A DNA stretch of 64,000 nt from Alteromonas marina. GTDB taxonomy: Bacteria; Pseudomonadota; Gammaproteobacteria; Enterobacterales; Alteromonadaceae. The notes beneath the pieces are model-generated. The model did not search any database. It saw only the letters and a program-made list of their open reading frames with translations, and was not told where the DNA came from. The DNA is taken from positions 48,022-112,021 of the forward strand of contig NZ_JWLW01000019.1 in NCBI RefSeq assembly GCF_000808575.1, given 5' to 3'. This document shows, one piece after another, positions 40,377-50,693 of the stretch (its first letter is position 1; the number at the start of each line of letters is the position of its first letter). A program made the position numbers and the translations under genes.

Positions 40377-41603
40377 TTGGATACCGTTGAATTTATTCAA
40401 ATTCGTAGATTTATAGTGAAGCTTGGCAAAATGCTGCACAAGTATGGTACCCCTGCGTTTCGTCTGGAAGCTTACCTAGGTGAAGTCGCCAAGTATTTAG
40501 GTGTACACGCGTCATTTATTTCTACGCCTACGTCGCTAACTTTCGTTATTTGGAGCGATCGTCACGAAGACGAGTACAACCACGCAGCCCGTTTACTTCC
40601 TGGCGAACTAGACATGAATGCGCTGTCGCTCACTGACGAACTTGCCAGCGAGCTTTTGTCTGGCAATTTAACACTGAGCGAAGCAGACAAGCGTTTAAAC
40701 GAAATAGATGCCATGGGCAGCCCTTATGGCAAAGGAATAACCGGCGTCGCCTTTGCCATGGCAACCGGCGCATTTGCCATGCTAATGGGTGCAAGCTGGA
40801 GCGAAATTGGCTGGTCAGCCGCTTTAGGAATTGTGGCTTATTTGTGGACACTATGGGCGCAGCAGTCCAAGCGCGTAAACTTAATGCTAGAGCCTGTTAC
40901 CGCGTTTGTTGGTGGTATTCTTGCCTGCGCCATTGGCCAGTACGTTGACCCTGGCATTAATATCCCTTTGGTTGTGCTTTCGTCGGTCATTGTCTTTGTG
41001 CCTGGGCTTGCGCTGACTATGGGCCTTGCTGAGCTTTCATCTCGCAATATGGTGTCGGGCACGGCCCGAACAATGGACGCTATAATGCAGCTTTTCAAAC
41101 TGTATTTCGGTGCGTTTTTGGGCGTATCTATAGGTTTTAGCGCGTTTGGTGAGAACGTATATACGCCAGCAGAATCATTACCGTATTGGGCAACCTGGCT
41201 AGCGGTGTTCCTACTGTGCATTGCCCTAGTAGCCATTTTTAGAACCCGTGTTAAACATATTCCTTGGGCATTGGCTGCGGCGTTTATTGCCTACAGCGCA
41301 ACTGCATGGAGCTCAGACTACATGAGCCCAGGGCTTGGCGCATTCGTGGGAGCCTTTGCATTAGGTATTTTTGCTAACGCGTTTACGCGCATTGCCAATC
41401 AGCCAGCGACTATTGTGGCAATGCACGGTCTTATTGTGCTGGTGCCGGGGTCTAAAACCTATATTGGCTTGAACTCGTTTATGACCGGCCAAGACTTTGT
41501 AAAAGCCGATCATTTGGGCCAAGAAGTGTTTCTTATTTTCATGTCGCTAGTGGCGGGGTTAATCTTTGCTAACGTAGTCGTGCCCACTAAGAAAGCGTTG
41601 TAA
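40377..41603 (+). CDS. thrE: Threonine/serine exporter family protein (ThrE/YjjP-YjjB fusion)
   Basis: A membrane protein of about 408 residues. A ThrE N-terminal domain (about 1-240, beginning with a cytoplasmic FIVKLGKMLHKYGTPAFRLE segment) is followed by a second ThrE_2-type domain, giving about ten helices. Corynebacterial ThrE exports threonine and serine. The frame is open upstream to 40254, but that part crosses a promoter and terminator; TTG at 40377 with AAGGGC before it is the better start. Confidence 0.82.
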   Translation: MDTVEFIQIRRFIVKLGKMLHKYGTPAFRLEAYLGEVAKYLGVHASFISTPTSLTFVIWSDRHEDEYNHAARLLPGELDMNALSLTDELASELLSGNLTLSEADKRLNEIDAMGSPYGKGITGVAFAMATGAFAMLMGASWSEIGWSAALGIVAYLWTLWAQQSKRVNLMLEPVTAFVGGILACAIGQYVDPGINIPLVVLSSVIVFVPGLALTMGLAELSSRNMVSGTARTMDAIMQLFKLYFGAFLGVSIGFSAFGENVYTPAESLPYWATWLAVFLLCIALVAIFRTRVKHIPWALAAAFIAYSATAWSSDYMSPGLGAFVGAFALGIFANAFTRIANQPATIVAMHGLIVLVPGSKTYIGLNSFMTGQDFVKADHLGQEVFLIFMSLVAGLIFANVVVPTKKAL

Positions 41604-41776
41604 CAGCATAATCATCGGGCAGCCTGAAAGGGCCAAGCCTGTTACGCAAATCTATGACGCAAAATGATAACGCTGCCTTGTAAGTGCCAGATCCCTTTAA
41701 ATAAGGGTAGGCAAAAGCAGCGCAACCAGAGACGGTGTAAACAAAATCAGTGTAGTGAAAAGCGTAGCTAAAAGCG

Positions 41777-42871
41777 CTATTTAAGTAGTTTAATTAACGC
41801 TCTTCCTAAACGGGCGTTGAGCGCACCGGCAGCAATGGCTTCAGCCGAGTTTTCCATAAACTTGGCCGACAAGCTGCCGCCAATTTGATTGGCCACTTCA
41901 TCGGTGGCCAAGTCGAACACGCCCTGCGCCGCTATGTTTTGTGCCAGTACCTTTAGTAGCTTCCAATTGCCCGCTGTGCTTGGTCGTAACCCATACACAC
42001 GGGCCATACGGCGAATAGTGCGAAAGCTAATCCAAACCACGGCAAAGGTTTGAATAAGGTTGTTGGGGCTGATAAACGCCAGGCTTCCTGCGGTTACCGA
42101 CTCTTTATTGAGCACCTTGTGTGCTTTTTCCTGAACAGGCTTTAATACTGTATCTTCGTAAAGACCAAGTCGTTCTGGCCCTGTCATGTCGTCTTGAAGC
42201 TGCTGCTTATAACGGTCAAAACAATGGGCCGCGTAAGAACCGCGAGAAAAACGTTTTCCGTGCTGACTTAACACACTGTCTATTTTTTGTGGCGATGTTT
42301 CACTTCCTCTATTAGCCAACAAACCACGGATTACACCGGCATCTTCCATCGCCGTATTAACTTGTTTATAGCCGCGCCATTCTTTAAAGCTTAAAAAGCT
42401 GAAACAGCTTACAAACCCCACCAGTAGCGCACCCAAAACTCCTGTACCAATGGGGTGCTCAGAAACGTTCGCAGCAAGGGTGGTATAAGCTTCAAAAACG
42501 AAAAAGCCAATTAACGACACTACACCAAAGCCCAAGGTGGCGGCACCTAACGAAATACCATCTTTTTGCGCATCTACTTCCCACACGTCTTCACTGACTT
42601 GCTGTGGAAGTTTGGTTTCAGGCTGCGCAATATCTAATGTTTGCGTTTTCACTTTGGTTTTATACTGCGGTTTGTTTACCGCACTATTATTTTGCTCGCC
42701 CTGTGACGCTGTTTGAGGTTGCGTATCTGCATTACCTTGCCGATCGCTATTCGCGCCATAAAGCGCATCGCTTCTTATATTAGATGAACTGCTCATATTG
42801 GACGAACTGATGGAGTCGGGCGAGCTAGACGGCTCTGGGCTTTCATCAAATGTATAAGGTTTATCGCTCAT
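41777..42871 (-). CDS. ycjF: YcjF-type DUF697 membrane protein
   Basis: A 364-residue protein of the TIGR01620/YcjF group. A polar Ser/Gln-rich N-terminus (about 1-85) precedes two transmembrane helices (about 105-125 and 138-158) and a C-terminal DUF697 domain. Homologues are stress-induced inner-membrane proteins partnered with YcjX; function is unknown. The ATG has GGAGAGC upstream and overlaps the ycjX stop by four bases. Confidence 0.85.
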   Translation of the reverse strand: MSDKPYTFDESPEPSSSPDSISSSNMSSSSNIRSDALYGANSDRQGNADTQPQTASQGEQNNSAVNKPQYKTKVKTQTLDIAQPETKLPQQVSEDVWEVDAQKDGISLGAATLGFGVVSLIGFFVFEAYTTLAANVSEHPIGTGVLGALLVGFVSCFSFLSFKEWRGYKQVNTAMEDAGVIRGLLANRGSETSPQKIDSVLSQHGKRFSRGSYAAHCFDRYKQQLQDDMTGPERLGLYEDTVLKPVQEKAHKVLNKESVTAGSLAFISPNNLIQTFAVVWISFRTIRRMARVYGLRPSTAGNWKLLKVLAQNIAAQGVFDLATDEVANQIGGSLSAKFMENSAEAIAAGALNARLGRALIKLLK

Positions 42872-44259
42872 TCTTGCTCTCCTTTGCCCAGTAAAAACTG
42901 AAGCAATCTATCTACACCCTTGCCTGCTAAAATACGTGCTTTGAAATCGCTAGGCACACTCACATCTGGTACCGGGAAGTGACTGCCCTCTTCCATTTCT
43001 TTTAGCGTGCTGGGTATGGGTTCAAACGTAGATTCAACGTAACGACCATCCGTGTCTTTGTAGCGAATAGCATCTTCATTACTGCCCTCGTCGGTGACTT
43101 GCATGCTAGACACTAAAAAATGTTCAAACTGAATCGGTTTACCGTCGAACCGCGCTCGTGCCCCTTCGGTAATTTGGGTAAGCAAGTTAAGTAAATTACC
43201 GCGCTGACTTACCGGCACCAAGTCAGACTTGGTGGCCACAAACGCCACCTTGCCAATCTGCTCTTTTTTCAGCACATTGCGCGAAAACCACGTACTTTGC
43301 CCGTACACAAAGGTATCGGCCAAGTGGCTTAGGGTTTCCTTTAACTGATACAAATGCTGCCTGCTGTGGTTAAGCCCTTCAAACAGGTCTACAAGAATAA
43401 TTTGCTTATCGGTTTCTTTAAAAATGGACTGCTTTAATGGCGTTAACCACCCGCTTTGAAACTTCGAAAAATGCTTATCAAATATTTTAAACCATGGGTG
43501 CGACACGTCGCTGGTAATGCTTGAGGGCAGCGGCGTAAAGCCAAAGGCCTGCCAATCAAAGTCGCTCGACTCCAATAAAAAGCTACCCGGCTGAAGCAAA
43601 GATATACCGTTAGCTTTAGCTTCAACCAAATAATCGCGGTAGGCATTAACAAGCAACTGAATGCGCTGTTCTGTGGGCTCTTGTTCAAAGTCGAATTGAT
43701 TAACAAAGGCTTTCCATTGGCTTGCAAAATATTGCTGTGGCCCGCTACTAAGTTGCGCCCATGCAGAGTCTGACCAATGCGCATAGGTTTTACTTAACAT
43801 GGGAATGTCCGTCACCCATTCCCCTGGGTAATCAATAAATTCAAACACCACTTCGCTATGGGGCAAAACATGGCGCTTCAGCGATGCGGTTTCTTTCAAA
43901 CGTACTACTAACTTAAAGCCAAACGCTTCTTCGGTAGCTTTTGGCCACTGGCCGTTTTCAAGATCAGCTATATTCTGCAAATGTGGAAAGGGTTTATAGC
44001 CCTCAATAGGCGCTATGTGCATATCTAGCACTAGAGAAGGTGGTAAGTATCGCAATAACGGCAAACACGCATAGCCTTCTTCACTTCGACTTTTCAGCAT
44101 GGTGATAAGGCTGGTGAACAGCATGGACTTGCCACTTCGACTAAGCCCAGTAATGGTGAAGCGGTGCGTTTCTTTATTAAACGCACTACTTAGCTTGTCG
44201 CCAGTTAGCGACGCTAATTCCCGAGTTTTGTCAAAAAGCGTAGCGATATTCTTTTGCAT
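42868..44259 (-). CDS. ycjX: YcjX-type P-loop protein (DUF463)
   Basis: A 463-residue GTPase-like protein of the DUF463 family. The P-loop is GLSRSGKSM near residue 40, and FIDYPGEW and VAFVATKSDLVP correspond to the DxxG-like and TKxD base-recognition motifs. In E. coli ycjX-ycjF are in the phage-shock regulon. No psp genes are nearby here. The exact role is unknown. Confidence 0.88.
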   Translation of the reverse strand: MQKNIATLFDKTRELASLTGDKLSSAFNKETHRFTITGLSRSGKSMLFTSLITMLKSRSEEGYACLPLLRYLPPSLVLDMHIAPIEGYKPFPHLQNIADLENGQWPKATEEAFGFKLVVRLKETASLKRHVLPHSEVVFEFIDYPGEWVTDIPMLSKTYAHWSDSAWAQLSSGPQQYFASQWKAFVNQFDFEQEPTEQRIQLLVNAYRDYLVEAKANGISLLQPGSFLLESSDFDWQAFGFTPLPSSITSDVSHPWFKIFDKHFSKFQSGWLTPLKQSIFKETDKQIILVDLFEGLNHSRQHLYQLKETLSHLADTFVYGQSTWFSRNVLKKEQIGKVAFVATKSDLVPVSQRGNLLNLLTQITEGARARFDGKPIQFEHFLVSSMQVTDEGSNEDAIRYKDTDGRYVESTFEPIPSTLKEMEEGSHFPVPDVSVPSDFKARILAGKGVDRLLQFLLGKGEQE

Positions 44260-44471
44260 TATTTTTGTTTGCTGCCTTTGCTGTTCCTATAGCCTTGAAC
44301 CTATTACCTTGGCCTACTGCCTTAAAGATAAGGTGCCGCGAGGGGTGCTTTCGCTTCGTTGCCCTCACTTCATTATAGATATGACTTAAAGAGTAATGTG
44401 GTTACTGAGGGATAAAAGCAAGGGCGGTGCCAGCTAAGTTATCACTGTGAAATAAAAAACGCGTTGGCTAT

Positions 44472-45233
44472 TTAATGCTCGCGGGTCTGGTTAAAGAGCT
44501 TTTTCTTTATGCGGTTTTTGCTGGAATGCCAGTGATTCTTGGGCTTGCGCGGTGCATTTTCGATTACGTGTTCAAAATCGATATCTGACTTTTTCGTCGG
44601 TGGTACATGGGCGCAAAAGAATGTATCAATTTGTGACTGAGCCAGCCTTTTTAAGCTTTCACGGTATTGGTTTGGGTGACATAAAGGGTATGGCGGCACT
44701 AACTCTCCTTTAACCTGTACCAATACATCGGCTATGTAAGCCTGCTGCGTGGGAATATGCGCAAGGGTTAGGTCATGATCGGTATGGCCTGGCGTGTACA
44801 TTACCTGCCAATCAGAAAAGCCCGGTAGGGTTTGATTGTCTTTAAGCGTGATGTCTGGCGCTAATATCGGGTTGTACCAAATGGGCATTCTTGGTTTGCC
44901 AATACGATTTGCCACCCACCAGGTTAATAGCAAGTCGATACCGTGAGCGGTACGCCCCGCGAAACCCGAATACCAGTTAGCCGCCTTAGGATGAGACGCC
45001 ACCTGCGCACCTGTACGCTTGCGCAACGCAACAGCGCCACCGGCGTGGTCAGGATGCATGTGGGTAACCACAATAAGCTTCAAGTGGGTTAACGGGCGCC
45101 CTAGGGTTTGGGTAATGTAATTGCACACATTGTCTACATCGGCACGACTACAACCATCAAGCAACAGCAGGCCACTTTTATCTTCAACAAGATAAATATG
45201 CTGTATGTAGCCCGCTAATGTGTGAATTTTCAT
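44472..45233 (-). CDS. MBL-fold metallo-hydrolase
   Basis: A 253-residue metallo-beta-lactamase-fold protein. The di-metal motif HMHPDH is in VTHMHPDHAGG, followed by the metal-bridging His in TPGHTDHD and a later His in CAHVPP. There is no signal peptide. The substrate cannot be inferred; glyoxalase II-like or lactonase-like hydrolysis is possible. It lies 53 bases after the LysR gene on the same strand and could be cotranscribed with it. Confidence 0.85.
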   Translation of the reverse strand: MKIHTLAGYIQHIYLVEDKSGLLLLDGCSRADVDNVCNYITQTLGRPLTHLKLIVVTHMHPDHAGGAVALRKRTGAQVASHPKAANWYSGFAGRTAHGIDLLLTWWVANRIGKPRMPIWYNPILAPDITLKDNQTLPGFSDWQVMYTPGHTDHDLTLAHIPTQQAYIADVLVQVKGELVPPYPLCHPNQYRESLKRLAQSQIDTFFCAHVPPTKKSDIDFEHVIENAPRKPKNHWHSSKNRIKKKLFNQTREH

Positions 45234-45286
45234 TATTACTTCCTTTCACCCGAACCTGCGTCGATAGCATTAAATCCTATCAGAAC

Positions 45287-46222
45287 CTATCTGGTAAGAC
45301 CAGATTCAGCGAACAAGTGTAGCATTAAATCCCGTAGCCACATCAGCCCTGGCTCGCCTTCTTGTTGGCTATGCCAGTAAAGGTGCGTTTCCAATGCGGG
45401 TATTTGATAAGGCAGCTTAGTGCTTATCAGGTTATCGTCACTTACCGCATCGGCTACTGAACCCGGCAAGGTTAATAAAGCATGGGTATTTGCCACCACA
45501 TCTGCTGCCGCTCGGTAGTTTTGGCAACGCCATAAAGAAGGCCGGCTTACGCCCAACTGTTGCAGCGCAATTTCTTCCACCGACGCACCTTTAGCACGGT
45601 TAGACACCGTAATATGGCGTGCTGCCACATACTTTTTCTTATCTAAATTCTGCGCCAAGGGGTTTTGCTTATTCATAAGCACTTTGTAGGTATCGCGACG
45701 TAAAAGCGAATGGGAAATAGGTGCAGCAACGGCGCGGCCAATATCAATGACCAAATGAAGGTTTCGGTTGGTTAAATCAGCTAGTATGGTGTCACGATGT
45801 AAGCGAGTGCTTACTATCTCAATATTAGGAGCTTGTTTTTCTAAGGTAGAAAGCAGTACGGGCAAAACCCCTAACTCTAATGACTCTTGCATGGCTATAA
45901 CAAAGCGCTGATGACTATGTAACGGGTTAAAATCAGTGAACTCCCCCAGTGCTTTTCTAATATCACCCAAGGCTTTCAAAATAGCAGGAGCTAACCGTTC
46001 GCAGGCGGCGGTGGGCAACATGCTTTGCTTTTCTTTAACAAAAAGCGGGTCGCCTAAAATATCCCGAAACCTGCGCATGGCATGGCTAACTGCCGACGGC
46101 GTAATATGCAGCGCTTCAGCCACACGGGTCATGTTTCTATGCTGCCAAAGCGCTTCGAACACCTTTAGCAAATTCAAATCTAGTTTTTCAAATTGTCTGC
46201 TTTCAAGCATTGCGCAAACCAT
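45287..46222 (-). CDS. LysR-family transcriptional regulator
   Basis: A 311-residue LysR protein with the N-terminal helix-turn-helix in RNMTRVAEALHITPSAVSHA and a C-terminal effector domain. A second in-frame ATG at 46210 gives the typical MLESRQFEKLDLNLL beginning and could be the true start. It is divergent from the acyl-CoA dehydrogenase gene, with a dyad at 46222-46266 between them, so control of that gene and of itself is likely. The effector is not known. Confidence 0.88.
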   Translation of the reverse strand: MVCAMLESRQFEKLDLNLLKVFEALWQHRNMTRVAEALHITPSAVSHAMRRFRDILGDPLFVKEKQSMLPTAACERLAPAILKALGDIRKALGEFTDFNPLHSHQRFVIAMQESLELGVLPVLLSTLEKQAPNIEIVSTRLHRDTILADLTNRNLHLVIDIGRAVAAPISHSLLRRDTYKVLMNKQNPLAQNLDKKKYVAARHITVSNRAKGASVEEIALQQLGVSRPSLWRCQNYRAAADVVANTHALLTLPGSVADAVSDDNLISTKLPYQIPALETHLYWHSQQEGEPGLMWLRDLMLHLFAESGLTR

Positions 46223-46266
46223 GAATGAAATTCACACCATTCAAGGATTATATTTCATTTCATTCA
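46222..46266. promoter_or_regulatory. Inverted repeat in the LysR-dehydrogenase intergenic region
   Basis: TGAATGAAAT at 46222-46231 and ATTTCATTCA at 46257-46266 are exact reverse complements, separated by 25 bases. The left arm touches the LysR start codon. It is a plausible site for the adjacent LysR regulator, where autorepression is common. Confidence 0.45.
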
Positions 46267-46445
46267 CTGGGCAAGTTTCTCTAGTATGAGGCTAACGAAA
46301 CACTTTCGCACTCATTCATCGATAGCGAAAGAACATGGATTTAGTGCACGCTTAACAAGCATGCTAACCATGTGATGAAAAGCCTAAATACGCTGCTGAA
46401 AAGCGTTACAAACTTCAACGAGCAATTTAAAAGTAAAGGTACCCT

Positions 46446-47666
46446 ATGGATTTTTCACATAACGACAAAACCAAAGCCTTATTAGAAAAGCTGGATAACT
46501 TCATTGCTGAGCATATTGCGCCAATTGAAAATGAAGTTTACGACTTTCACCATAAAGAAAATAACCACGGCGACTGGAAAAACTGGAAGCTGCACCCTGG
46601 CACCGAGGCACTAAAAGCCAAAGCACGTGAAGCGGGCTTAGCGAATTTATTTCTGCCAGATGCTGAATTGGGCCAAGGTCTTACCACACTTGAATACGCG
46701 CCAATGGCTGAACGCATGGGTAAATACCTGTTTGCCCCTGAGATATTCAACTGTAATGCACCAGATACCGGTAACATGGAAGTGCTGTATCACTTTGGTA
46801 GCGATGCACAAAAAGAAAAGTGGCTAACACCATTACTGGCTGGCGAGATCCGCTCAGTGTTTGGCATGACCGAACCGGATGTTGCATCGTCTGATGCTAC
46901 CAATATGGCCGCAACCATTATTGAAGATGGTGACGACGTCGTTATTAACGGCAAGAAGTGGTGGTCGACAGGCCTAGGACACCCTAATGCAGCCTTCACG
47001 ATATTCATGGGTTTATCGAACCCAGATAACGACAAACACAGCCGCCACAGTATGGTAATAGTGCCACTAGACACACCAGGAATTACCATAAAGCGCATGC
47101 TAGATGCCTACGGCGATTACGATGCGCCATACGGCCATGGCGAAATGCACTTTGATAATGTTCGCGTAAGTAAAGACAACATCATAATGGGTTTGGGCAA
47201 GGGGTTTGCGATAGCACAAGGTCGCTTGGGCCCTGGCCGTATTCACCACTGCATGCGCGCTATCGGCATGGCAGAAAAAGCATTAGAGCTTGCCCTTAAA
47301 CGCGGTCACGAACGGGTTGCCTTTGGTAAGCCCATCATCCGTTTAGGCGGTAACCTAGAGCGTGTAGCTGATGCTCGCATGGCAATAGAGCAAGCGCGTT
47401 TGCTTACCCTTCACGCGGCATGGAAGATAGATAACCTTGGCGTTAAGCATGCTATGACAGAGATCTCTGCCATCAAAGTGGTAGTGCCTAATATGCTTCA
47501 AAACGTCGTAGATATGGCACTACAAATTCACGGTGGTGCAGGCATGTGTAGCGACTTCCCGCTGGCCCGTTTTGCGGCTGGCGCAAGAGCCCTTCGCTTA
47601 GCTGACGGCCCTGACGAAGTACACAAAGGTATGGTGTCGCGCCTAGAGCTTAAAAAATATCAGTAG
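46446..47666 (+). CDS. Acyl-CoA dehydrogenase (ACAD10/11-like)
   Basis: A 406-residue FAD-dependent acyl-CoA dehydrogenase with normal domain order. FAD/substrate segments FGMTEPDVASSDATN and KWWSTG are present, and GPGRIHHCMR is typical of the ACAD10/11 group. At the position of the usual catalytic Glu it has Asp (MCSDFPLA), as in that group. Relatives oxidise longer or modified acyl-CoAs, including 4-hydroxyacyl-CoA derivatives. It stands alone, divergent from the LysR gene. Confidence 0.9.
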   Translation: MDFSHNDKTKALLEKLDNFIAEHIAPIENEVYDFHHKENNHGDWKNWKLHPGTEALKAKAREAGLANLFLPDAELGQGLTTLEYAPMAERMGKYLFAPEIFNCNAPDTGNMEVLYHFGSDAQKEKWLTPLLAGEIRSVFGMTEPDVASSDATNMAATIIEDGDDVVINGKKWWSTGLGHPNAAFTIFMGLSNPDNDKHSRHSMVIVPLDTPGITIKRMLDAYGDYDAPYGHGEMHFDNVRVSKDNIIMGLGKGFAIAQGRLGPGRIHHCMRAIGMAEKALELALKRGHERVAFGKPIIRLGGNLERVADARMAIEQARLLTLHAAWKIDNLGVKHAMTEISAIKVVVPNMLQNVVDMALQIHGGAGMCSDFPLARFAAGARALRLADGPDEVHKGMVSRLELKKYQ

Positions 47667-47701
47667 CAAAAACTAGCACTTGAATAAATTTTAGTCAAAA
47701 A

Positions 47702-47741
47702 AATACCGCTTCTTGTAACAAGAAGCGGTATTCAATTTTTT
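47702..47741. terminator. Bidirectional terminator between the dehydrogenase and the TonB receptor
   Basis: A 13-bp perfect stem (AATACCGCTTCTT and its complement) with a 5-base loop, an A-run on the left and nine or more T residues on the right. It can end both the plus-strand dehydrogenase and the minus-strand TonB receptor transcripts. Confidence 0.9.
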
Positions 47742-47782
47742 TTTAAACTAATTAGTTAGCTTTTTATCTGGCTAAAAATAGC

Positions 47783-50509
47783 TTAGTAAGTATAGCGTGC
47801 CTGCACGTACCACATACCACCATTGAAACCAAACGGGCTAGCTTCTGAGTAAAGCTGACCTAAGCTTCCCGCACTTGGGTTTTCTTCTGGATATTCGTCG
47901 AACAGGTTGTTCACACCAATCACAAGATCGAGGTTTTCGCTATAAGAGTATTTAGCCTCAACGTCTATCAAGATAGCCGCATCAATACCGTCTACACCGT
48001 TACCTGTATCGTCCCAACCACCGTAGTAGTTAGCGCGAACAAGCGTACGCAACGCGCCTTGCGTGTGTGTCCATGAAATATTACCGCGTAGGTTTGGCAG
48101 TAAGTCTTCAATAGCTGCAACACGACCCTCGCCGATTGGGTTAAGCGTACCTACATCGTCTACTTCGGTTTCGTTGTAGTTTGCCGCTAGGGTAATACGT
48201 GAATTACCTTCCCATAAATCGAAGCTGTAGTTACCTACAATGTCGATACCGCGCGTTGTGGTGTCGAAGCTGTTCGAGAAGAAACGGAACTGCGACAAAT
48301 CGTCTAAGCCGATAAAGTCTGAACGGTCGATAATACCCGACGCATCAAGCTCGGTAAGCGCTTCAGATACGGTTGCGTAATCTGTACCGCCACCGGCAAA
48401 GTTAAGCGCATCTAGGAAATTTACGTTAGCACCAAGTGCAACACGGTTTTCCATTTCAATATTGTAGAAGTCGATGGTCCAGCTCATGTCTGCCACATCA
48501 ATTGATGCACCGAATGAGAAGTTCACGGCTTCCTCTGGCCCTAGGTCTGGGCGACCGTTACCTTGGCTTTCAATAAAGTCAGCCGCTAATTGACCTGCCG
48601 CCGATGACAATGGCAGTGTACCTTGGTCAATCAACACGCCGTTCACGTTTTGCGTGGTAACGTTAGTAATGCTTGCTTGACCCGCTGTTGGCGCGTGGAA
48701 ACCAGTTGAGTACGCACCGCGTAAACGGAAGTCGTCAGTGACGTGGAAAATACCCGCTAGTTTAAAGTCGGTAGTATCACCAAACTCACTGAAGTCTTCA
48801 CGACGTAGCGCTGCTTGTAGGGTAAGTTGCTCTGTTACGTCGGCTTCTAAGTCAATGTAAACCGCGTTACTGTCTTGCGACGAGCTGGTATCACGGGGGA
48901 AACCACCAAAACCGTTAGAGCTAGACGAGAAGCCTTGGCTTGCTAGCGGACCAAGCGCATAAGACGCTTCATCACCAGCAAATAGATCGAACTCTTCTTT
49001 GCGGTATTCAGCACCAAACGCAACGTTCAAGTCAGACGCTAAACCTACATCAACACCGTATACAAAGTTAAGGTTAACTAGAGTTTCGGTTTGCTCTTGA
49101 CCACCAGGTACGAAGTCGCGAGGGGTTGCTGGGCCTAATGACGCATTAATGGTGTTCTTAATAAAGAAGTCTGTGCGGTTCGAACCACGCTGCGCACTGA
49201 AGTCGTAGCCTAAGCCGTTACCAACATCTAAGTCACCACGTACACCTACAGTGAACGCCATGTCTTCGTTATCACCTCCAAAGCGCGGTACAAAGCCCGT
49301 TGGGATGGTTTCAATGAACGAGAAACAATTATCATCTGCCTGAACTTGCGCTAGGAATGTTGGGTCGGGGAATACGTTGCCTTCACCGCCAATTGGAATA
49401 CCGTCAATACAGCTTCCGCCTACGCCCACACCGTCAAGGTCGCCAACAAGTACTGAGTGCACGCCGTCTGGATCGGCTAAACCTGTGAGTGGGTCAACCA
49501 GTGGACCTGCGTATACACCGCCGCGCTGGCTACCTTCAGTAACTGGGTTACGATAGAAGAAACCACCGGTTACTGTACGCTTGCCGTAGTTACCAAATAG
49601 GTAAAGCTCAGCTTTGTCGTTTAGCTCATACGCTGAGTTAATGAATAGCTTGTAGTCATCTTCTACGTCTGGCTGGCCCCAATACTGTGGCACTTCGTTG
49701 GTATAGTTGTTAATGGTAGAAAAATCTGACTGTGTTAGGTAACCCGCATCAACCATGCCCTGCACGTCGTTACGTACTACTGAGCGTACCGTACCTTCAA
49801 CGTCGCGAATTTCACCCGTGATATTTACAAAGCCGTCGGCACCTAACGAGAAGCCAGCGTTGGCTGAAATAGTGTAGTTGTCGCCGTCGCCTTCATAGGT
49901 AGAGCCATAGTTAGCGCGGAACTCAAACCCTTCGTCGTTATCGCGAAGTAAGAAGTTAAGTACGCCAGCGATAGCATCTGATCCGTACTGTGATGATGCA
50001 CCGTCACGCAGTACTTCTACTTGCTTCAGAGCGAGTGATGGAATTGCCGAAATATCAACACCCTGCGCACCATCAGAAATACCACCACCTAAGAAAGAGA
50101 TAATAGAGCCACGGTGACGGCGCTTACCGTTTACCAGTACCAACACGTTATCTGGCGACAGGCCGCGCATGTTAGCCGGGCGCACAATAGTAGCGGCGTC
50201 ACTAATTGGCTGTGTATTTACGTCGAACGACGGTACATTCGTACGCAGCATATCTTGCACGTCGCTTGACGAGTTTTGGCGGAATTCCTCACCCGTAATT
50301 ACATCTACCGGCACTGGCGAGTCGGCTGCAGAGCGGTTGCTCATGCGTGTACCCGTTACAATGATATTTTCAAAATCTTCTGCTTTCTCTTCCGCTTCTT
50401 GTGCAAAAGTAGGTGCTGACATTGCCGCAAAAAACGGTAATGAACTAGCAATAATAGCTGAGGTTATTCGATTAAGTTTTTTCCCTTTAGGGAAGTTACC
50501 TTGATCCAA
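47783..50509 (-). CDS. TonB-dependent outer-membrane receptor
   Basis: A 908-residue receptor. It has a signal peptide ending PTFAQ, a TonB box with FENIIVTGTR, a plug domain (about 60-180; QVEVLRDGASSQYGSDAIAGVLNF) and a 22-strand barrel ending in an aromatic residue (QARYTY). The start is TTG with GGAG seven bases upstream. It lies downstream of a YtcJ-type amidohydrolase gene on the same strand, 290 bases away, with its own control region. The substrate is unknown; the plug is of the general iron-complex/nutrient type rather than the siderophore subtype. Confidence 0.92.
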   Translation of the reverse strand: MDQGNFPKGKKLNRITSAIIASSLPFFAAMSAPTFAQEAEEKAEDFENIIVTGTRMSNRSAADSPVPVDVITGEEFRQNSSSDVQDMLRTNVPSFDVNTQPISDAATIVRPANMRGLSPDNVLVLVNGKRRHRGSIISFLGGGISDGAQGVDISAIPSLALKQVEVLRDGASSQYGSDAIAGVLNFLLRDNDEGFEFRANYGSTYEGDGDNYTISANAGFSLGADGFVNITGEIRDVEGTVRSVVRNDVQGMVDAGYLTQSDFSTINNYTNEVPQYWGQPDVEDDYKLFINSAYELNDKAELYLFGNYGKRTVTGGFFYRNPVTEGSQRGGVYAGPLVDPLTGLADPDGVHSVLVGDLDGVGVGGSCIDGIPIGGEGNVFPDPTFLAQVQADDNCFSFIETIPTGFVPRFGGDNEDMAFTVGVRGDLDVGNGLGYDFSAQRGSNRTDFFIKNTINASLGPATPRDFVPGGQEQTETLVNLNFVYGVDVGLASDLNVAFGAEYRKEEFDLFAGDEASYALGPLASQGFSSSSNGFGGFPRDTSSSQDSNAVYIDLEADVTEQLTLQAALRREDFSEFGDTTDFKLAGIFHVTDDFRLRGAYSTGFHAPTAGQASITNVTTQNVNGVLIDQGTLPLSSAAGQLAADFIESQGNGRPDLGPEEAVNFSFGASIDVADMSWTIDFYNIEMENRVALGANVNFLDALNFAGGGTDYATVSEALTELDASGIIDRSDFIGLDDLSQFRFFSNSFDTTTRGIDIVGNYSFDLWEGNSRITLAANYNETEVDDVGTLNPIGEGRVAAIEDLLPNLRGNISWTHTQGALRTLVRANYYGGWDDTGNGVDGIDAAILIDVEAKYSYSENLDLVIGVNNLFDEYPEENPSAGSLGQLYSEASPFGFNGGMWYVQARYTY

Positions 50510-50673
50510 TGTGTTTCTCCTTCAAGACGTGTTGTTTTTAAGCGTTTTAAGTTTTTTGATTATTTTTATTATTGGCGTAGGCAACGCTTATTAGCGGTTG
50601 TTGAATAGAATGTAATACAACCAAACTAATATGCATCTCTAAATTAGAATAGATTCACTAAAAAATACACCTT

Positions 50674-50693
50674 TGAGAGATAATTATCACTCA
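50674..50693. promoter_or_regulatory. Near-perfect 20-bp dyad upstream of the TonB receptor
   Basis: The site TGAGAGATAATTATCACTCA is palindromic except for one base pair. It lies about 165 bases before the receptor start. Its GATAAT/ATTATC core partly resembles a Fur hexamer pair but the spacing differs, so the regulator is uncertain. Confidence 0.4.
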
